The notes below the pieces were generated by a model, which did not search any database, was not told where the DNA came from, and saw only the letters and a list, made by a program, of their open reading frames with translations. From Diplocarpon mali (lineage: Eukaryota > Ascomycota > Leotiomycetes > Helotiales > Drepanopezizaceae): a stretch of 64,000 bases of DNA. Location: NCBI GenBank assembly GCA_024741835.1, contig JAENRP010000046.1, forward strand, positions 87,163-151,162. The letters run 5' to 3'. This document shows, in pieces, positions 59,072 through 64,000 of this stretch; position 1 is the stretch's first letter, and every line of letters begins with the position of its first letter. The position numbers and the translations under genes are program-made.

Positions 59072-62000
59072 ATTTGGAAAGAGCGAGCATCTTTTGTCCA
59101 GCTTCGCATGGTTGAATGATGGACTAGAGACTATTGGGCCGGGTTTTGACCCCTCTCTTTTAGTAGACGAGATCCTGCGTCAAGGGAGCATTTAGACTTC
59201 TTGTTGCTTTCTCTCCTTAGTGCGAGTGCATAAAGCTTGACGATCCTTAGTCTCCGGAGGTTACGATACAAAAGTGGTTCTTGTCAGCTCTGATGGCAAG
59301 AAAGATTTTTCCAATACTTTGTATGTATGCCAGCCCAAGCTTATGGTGAAAGACAAGCAATTAAGCATATCGATCACCATCCAAGTCCCTGGTCAGCTCT
59401 AATTAAAGCAACCCTTGGCAACAAACTGGCAATCCTGACTTTCCACGTTCGCCTCCCCGCTCACACTTTTGGATCTCATTTTGGCATTTCCCTATTGATT
59501 TCACCAAATCCAGTTGTCACGTTTTCTAGCCTAGGATAATTCTGAAGTGGATCAAACTTGTTCCATACTGAGTCCAAGGCTTTTTGTACTATGCATTATT
59601 TTTGTGATCTAGTTGGGATGAGAAAGGTTTGTGTAGTCTATGGAGTACTGTGATGTGAAGATACTCAAAAGAGAGGGTTGGGTAATAGAGTTATTGCAGA
59701 TTGAATTAGCTTTGGTCTACAGAGTGTAGGGTAATTGGGAATAGGATCCACGTCTCGTGGTATTTCGGTCTTGGATTCTTAATTGATCAAAGTTTTTGTC
59801 ATTAATGAAGTGTCAAAGAAATAAAAGATCTTTGGATTTCTACTTTAATCTAATGAACTGTAAACAAGTAGAGTAGACTACCTGAAGTCATACTTGATAA
59901 GAATACTAGGTACTCAATTTATATATGATTAGTAATGGATTACGTTTTACATGTTTGAAAGAGCTAGTTTTCTTATGGGAAAAATATTTATTACATACTG
60001 CTATATGATTCTATGTTCCATCGATAAGACGATAGATAAGGGAGAGATTTGAATTTTCTTTTTATCAAACTTGAAATCTACATTTCTATTTAAGATAGGT
60101 ATTTGATATTCCCTTTTCGCTACCTCGCTTGCTGATCTTAGCCGCGAGCGAAACTGTACGAAGCATACTTGGTACATATTGAAAATATTCCACATTCATA
60201 GTCTGTGCACCATTCTAGAGGTTTCTACTAATAGGGGCCTTAATCAAGGGGTACCACCAATCATATAATAATATTAACTCGCCGCTCTTTACATTAGAAA
60301 TTAACACTTTTACTATAGATTCTATATTAAGTGTACCTATACTAAAAACTCTAAAACGACACACTTCTACAAGAGGTAGTATAAGAAGCGTAGGAATTAA
60401 TAACAATTAAAAGAATTAGAGAACTGATTCGGGAAATGCCAGAGAGATGTAAGGCAGTGATTGAAGCTAAAGGATTATATACAAAATACTAGAGAAAAGA
60501 ATAAAAGCAGCATTGCCAAGTATCTAGAGTGCACGGTCTAGAATTGTGGAATATTTCCACCCTGTACTAAGTAGGTGTAGTCAAGCTCCTCTAACCTTAA
60601 CCTTAATTCATCGAGAACTAACCGAGGAACCTCGTTGGCTTTTTCCACTCCAACTGAGTGTAGTTGATTAGATCAAATTATTTCTAAGATCTATTTATTT
60701 AGAGTGAGAATACCACGATCCTCCACTTGTTAAAATGTTTAAAATGTAGCTTTTGCACCGCCAGAAATTTCAAATCTATTCTGGGGGGGCTGTGTGGGAT
60801 GAGGACTGTAGCTTGGCTAGCAAGTACAGTATAGTGCTTCATCTAGTCTAATCATTTGACTCACTGGTTATCAAGGATATCAAATTGAAGAACACAGATG
60901 CTGACTTCCTGAGAACACAGATTTAAGTCTAGTACTCAGTTGCTTGACATGAAATACAAGACAGCCGGAAGTCATTATCCTGGTGTGTACAGCTAAGCCC
61001 ATGCATATTCTTGGGATCAGAAGCACACGCACTTGTTGATCGCTGCGGGTAGGGTGGACGAGGGATTTCAGGTAATTGGGTAGTTAGGGTGTTAATTTAA
61101 GCTGAAGCTGGGGTTGAATTGTGGGTTGAATGCTGAAGTATACTCCAGACTATCATCATATATATCACATCACCTAGGTTCTTGTTAGCAACTGCTCTAA
61201 TTTCAGGAAAATAAAATAGCAACATGTTAGGAGTCAACCGAAAAGGGCCAACAATAAGAATTATAGTCGGATCAAAATTTGAACACGGAATATTCACTTA
61301 CAACTGTAAGATACTATACAACCTATGGGAATCAAACGTTATATAGTGCCCACAGACAAATCTCATTATCCTAGAATATTCCTTTTTCTTGGTTTCGTAA
61401 TTCGCTCAGAGCAACTGTTCTGATTGAAGCTTTTCTTTGATTCTTCTCCTTGTGCAACGTAGCTGGGTATTATATAGACGCTTGTAAGAGACGAAAAACA
61501 AATGGCTTGGACCTATTCCAAAATGAGGCCTCAGTGAAAAGAGTGGGGAGAAGTCCGCTATTTCTTATACTGGATCTTGCAAGGATCCATCAAAGTGAGA
61601 CCAAGCGGTGACCTTGACCCATTGCCTCTAGTCCGAAATCGGTCTTTATTTTCATAGATATTCCTCGGGGAAATGAGCTGCTTCCATGCGGGGTTAGCTA
61701 GACCGCCACGCCGGACACAATTCTTTATTTACGAAAAGTTTGTTACACATTGCCTGTTATCTACAAGGTCCTTTATATCTACCACAACAGAGGAGAGTAT
61801 AAAAGGCTGGCTTAGGTTGGAAACAATGATTTACTGGCTTCAGGAGCCGTGTACAGACCCCGCCTCGTTTCCTTCTATTCTATCTCATTCGCTTAAGTGC
61901 CAAGGATTATTTACGTCCCCCTTGCACCCCCTTTTCGCCTCGAAAATATCATCAGCTTCTTCGCAATTCATCGCATCATGATTCCGCTTGTTCTCTGATT

Positions 62001-62701
62001 TTTTCTCTTATCTCTTTTTCTTTTTTCTTTTTCTTCCACGTACAATGCCTGTTGAGCCGGGGTGTCGTGAGCACGCTGGGCACTGATCAGGCTCTGAGCT
62101 TAGCGGGAACTTCCAACTCCGGCATGAATCCCTTGCAGATAATCGAGGCTGGGACGGCGATGGGGCCCGGGAGTGTGGGCGTGAGCCTTGCTAAGGATGC
62201 TGGCAGTTGCGAGAAAGTTGGGTCGGGCCTAATATTAATGATATTGGAACTCCGCTCGAGGATATCAAGTTATTGACGGGGCCGGAGAACTTCAGTCATG
62301 TTGTTAGAATATACAAGGATTGGAGATTAAGGCTTATGTTACCATACCTTTATATATACTCCTGCAGCTCCATATAACTCAAAATCTACACTTTATATTT
62401 TATCACATATATGCAAGGGGGAAAGTTGCTCAAGTCTTTGAGTAAGGGAGGCCAGGTATGAAGGTTGCATGGTATTGCGGCTTTCCTCTGCACATATGTA
62501 CATAAACATACATATGTTGCCCTTCCCGAAATAATTACATTGTGTCACTAAATATGATATATTTCTCGATTTGAAATCAGTACCACAGGAGACAGGTTCA
62601 GTTATCCGATTTTGCGAGAACTGGCGTCATAGATTTATCTGCCAGACGAGTAATTAGGGGTTTGCTAAATTAGACATTATCTCAGCTCGAAGTGCGGAAC
62701 T
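59072..62701. other. Gene-poor AT-rich stretch
   Basis: 3.6 kb with no supported gene. A TA-rich patch at about 60200-60420 could be an old mutated repeat fragment (minus-strand frame with VEVCRFRVFSIGTLNIESIV), but nothing pairs with it in this window. A pyrimidine-rich tract at 61998-62037 just before an ATG at 62045 looks like a promoter, yet that ATG opens only a 13-codon frame; a broken or very small gene is possible but not supported. Confidence 0.5.
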
Positions 62702-63965
62702 CTAGATGTAGTCGTATCCGAGTGAATAACTCGAAATATCCATCACAGTTCTAACGGTTATATTTTGTGCGAACGGTCCGAATTCCAGCGGTGTATCAAG
62801 AGTGATGTTGTTGTACGGAATATCACCGAAATAATTCCATGGATAGGCCCACTCGACATCCGGTCCGGTAATCTCATCTTTGCGGACGGTCCAATCTGAG
62901 TCATTGTTAACCTTTGGTATTCATCCGCGCCAGGCGAGGGGAGCACGAGGACTTACTAAGTCTTTGCCATTTGTTCCACAGATTGTCGAGATGGCCGTGG
63001 TGCACCCAGAAGAGAGGATCACCGCATGATGAGTACGCATTAGACAGCTGTCACCTGTTAGATCAATTACAGGTATTCGTGGTCCACGGGGGCCTTACCT
63101 CGCCCACCTGTCCGCCAACGGCGAGATGTCCGCCTCCATGGGTACTAACACCGCCCAGCCCGGGTTTGAGAGACTGCGATCTTCGATCAAAGAGAGCAAA
63201 GCTATCCGATTCTTGAACCCACTGGACCGCACTGGAGTTCAATGTCCTCATAGCCAAACTGGGGGAGAAATCTCGTCTCAGATAATGGGGTGCGTACTCG
63301 AGACTTTTGCCAAGGCCCATGGAAATCGTGGTGTTGGCCCAGGGTCCAGTGGTGACAATACCTTGTTGATATTAACGGAGGATTTTACGACTTCAAGAAA
63401 ACAGAGACTTACCGCCACCCGTTCGGCCCGTGACAGGGTAGGCCGAGGTTTGGGTCAGGTTGCTTATATCCTCGATGTATTCGCCATTACCTTTCACCCG
63501 GTCAGGCTCAATGCTTCATAATCATATTTGTTTGAAACCTTACCGCCAAAACCGAACTCCACATCGAAGATGGGCGACTGGGCCCATGAATCTATGGTGA
63601 CCGCATCTAATGACCAATCCCAATATCTGGATTTCTTAGCTGCGCACTGTCAATCCTCTACTGATTTACTCACGGCTGTGCACCCTTGTAGTCGCATGTT
63701 TCTCTGAGGTCTTTCTCAAAGAGATATACATAGTATCGGTGCCAGGCAAAGAATGTGCCCTTTTCACAGTTAGAATAATTCAATTCCTAGCGGGTGGGTC
63801 TCTACGATGAAGTGAATCTGATGGTTCAGCGCAATATGGAGACCTATGAAATCATCATATCGGCTTCGCGCGCCAGGGTACATGTTCTGATGGCGAGCTG
63901 GCCGAGTCTGGAGGCACTTGACCGCGTCAATGTACTCGGTCTTTTCGCACGACGTAAGCGACCTC
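62702..63965 (-). CDS. Tyrosinase (type 3 copper protein), 5' end outside window
   Basis: Oxidises phenols to quinones with a dinuclear copper centre. Seven exons seen: 63965-63806, 63759-63674, 63626-63544, 63490-63413, 63361-63099, 63047-62957, 62895-62702. Copper site A: RYDDFIGLHIALNHQIHF and GTFFAWHRYYVYLFEKDLRE (the His residues). Site B: the His of GGVSTHGGGHLAVGG and DPLFWVHHGHLDNLWNKWQ. PYWDWSLD and the SPIFDVEFGFGGNGEY block between the sites are typical of fungal tyrosinases. The last exon reaches its conserved reading only with acceptor 62896. The protein ends soon after site B (YDYI), so the long C-terminal lid domain of melanin tyrosinases is absent; several NxT/NxS sequons suggest secretion. 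The first exon or exons, with any signal peptide, lie beyond 64000. Confidence 0.88.
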
Positions 63966-64000
63966 CTTAGTTACGAGTTAGATTTGGTAAGAGATACAGG

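Noticed and set aside
62045..62280. Secreted small protein gene after a pyrimidine-rich tract
   Set aside because: The ATG opens only 13 codons and I found no intron that extends a sensible frame.
3871..63965. Secondary-metabolite gene cluster (ABC, P450, MFS, oxidoreductase, tyrosinase)
   Set aside because: No PKS, NRPS, terpene synthase or pathway regulator is present, and the genes are interleaved with housekeeping genes over 60 kb.

Overview
This 64 kb window is nuclear DNA of a filamentous ascomycete (Pezizomycotina). The support is short introns (mostly 45-75 nt) with CTAAC/CTGAC-like branch points in nearly every gene, fungal-type gene families (PDR ABC transporter, CYP52-clan P450, GIT-type MFS, MAK5, zincless Fpg, tyrosinase), and two LTR retrotransposons mutated in the manner of repeat-induced point mutation (RIP). 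A Leotiomycete-like species is my guess; the sequence alone does not fix the class.

Layout. 0.6-12 kb: a large disordered protein with a C-terminal PUA/ASCH-like domain, a 14-exon full-size PDR (ABCG) transporter, and a formamidopyrimidine-DNA glycosylase, all on the minus strand. 12.48-19.67 kb: Ty1/copia element 1 (plus strand, ATATT target duplication), coding capacity destroyed. 21.5-34 kb: a gene-dense housekeeping block with TRM7 and MAK5 divergent from a 177-bp promoter, RAD4, a METTL13-type methyltransferase, a membrane-anchored SAM-methyltransferase-like protein and a P450. 34-45 kb: a possible small gene, a Gfo/Idh/MocA oxidoreductase, a GIT-type MFS transporter, a formate/nitrite transporter and an orphan helical protein, with a short assembly gap at 43.6 kb. 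46.7-54.7 kb: a dienelactone hydrolase gene split by copia element 2 (minus strand, GTTTC target duplication). 55-59 kb: mitochondrial uL23, a METTL4-like MT-A70 methyltransferase and a LEU5-like mitochondrial carrier. 59-62.7 kb is gene-poor. 62.7 kb to the edge: a tyrosinase cut by the window end.

Most genes are independent housekeeping or transport functions. ABC transporter, P450, MFS and tyrosinase genes are present, but there is no PKS, NRPS or terpene backbone gene and no cluster regulator, so I do not call a biosynthetic cluster. The most notable structures are the two convergent, heavily RIP-mutated copia elements. Both carry a decayed antisense ORF with a cysteine cluster between pol and the 3' LTR, their LTRs are mutated on the inner side and nearly clean on the outer side, and one of them has inactivated a host hydrolase.

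Exon boundaries were set by hand from GT-AG signals, reading frame and family conservation. For each spliced gene described as complete, the summed exon length is divisible by three.
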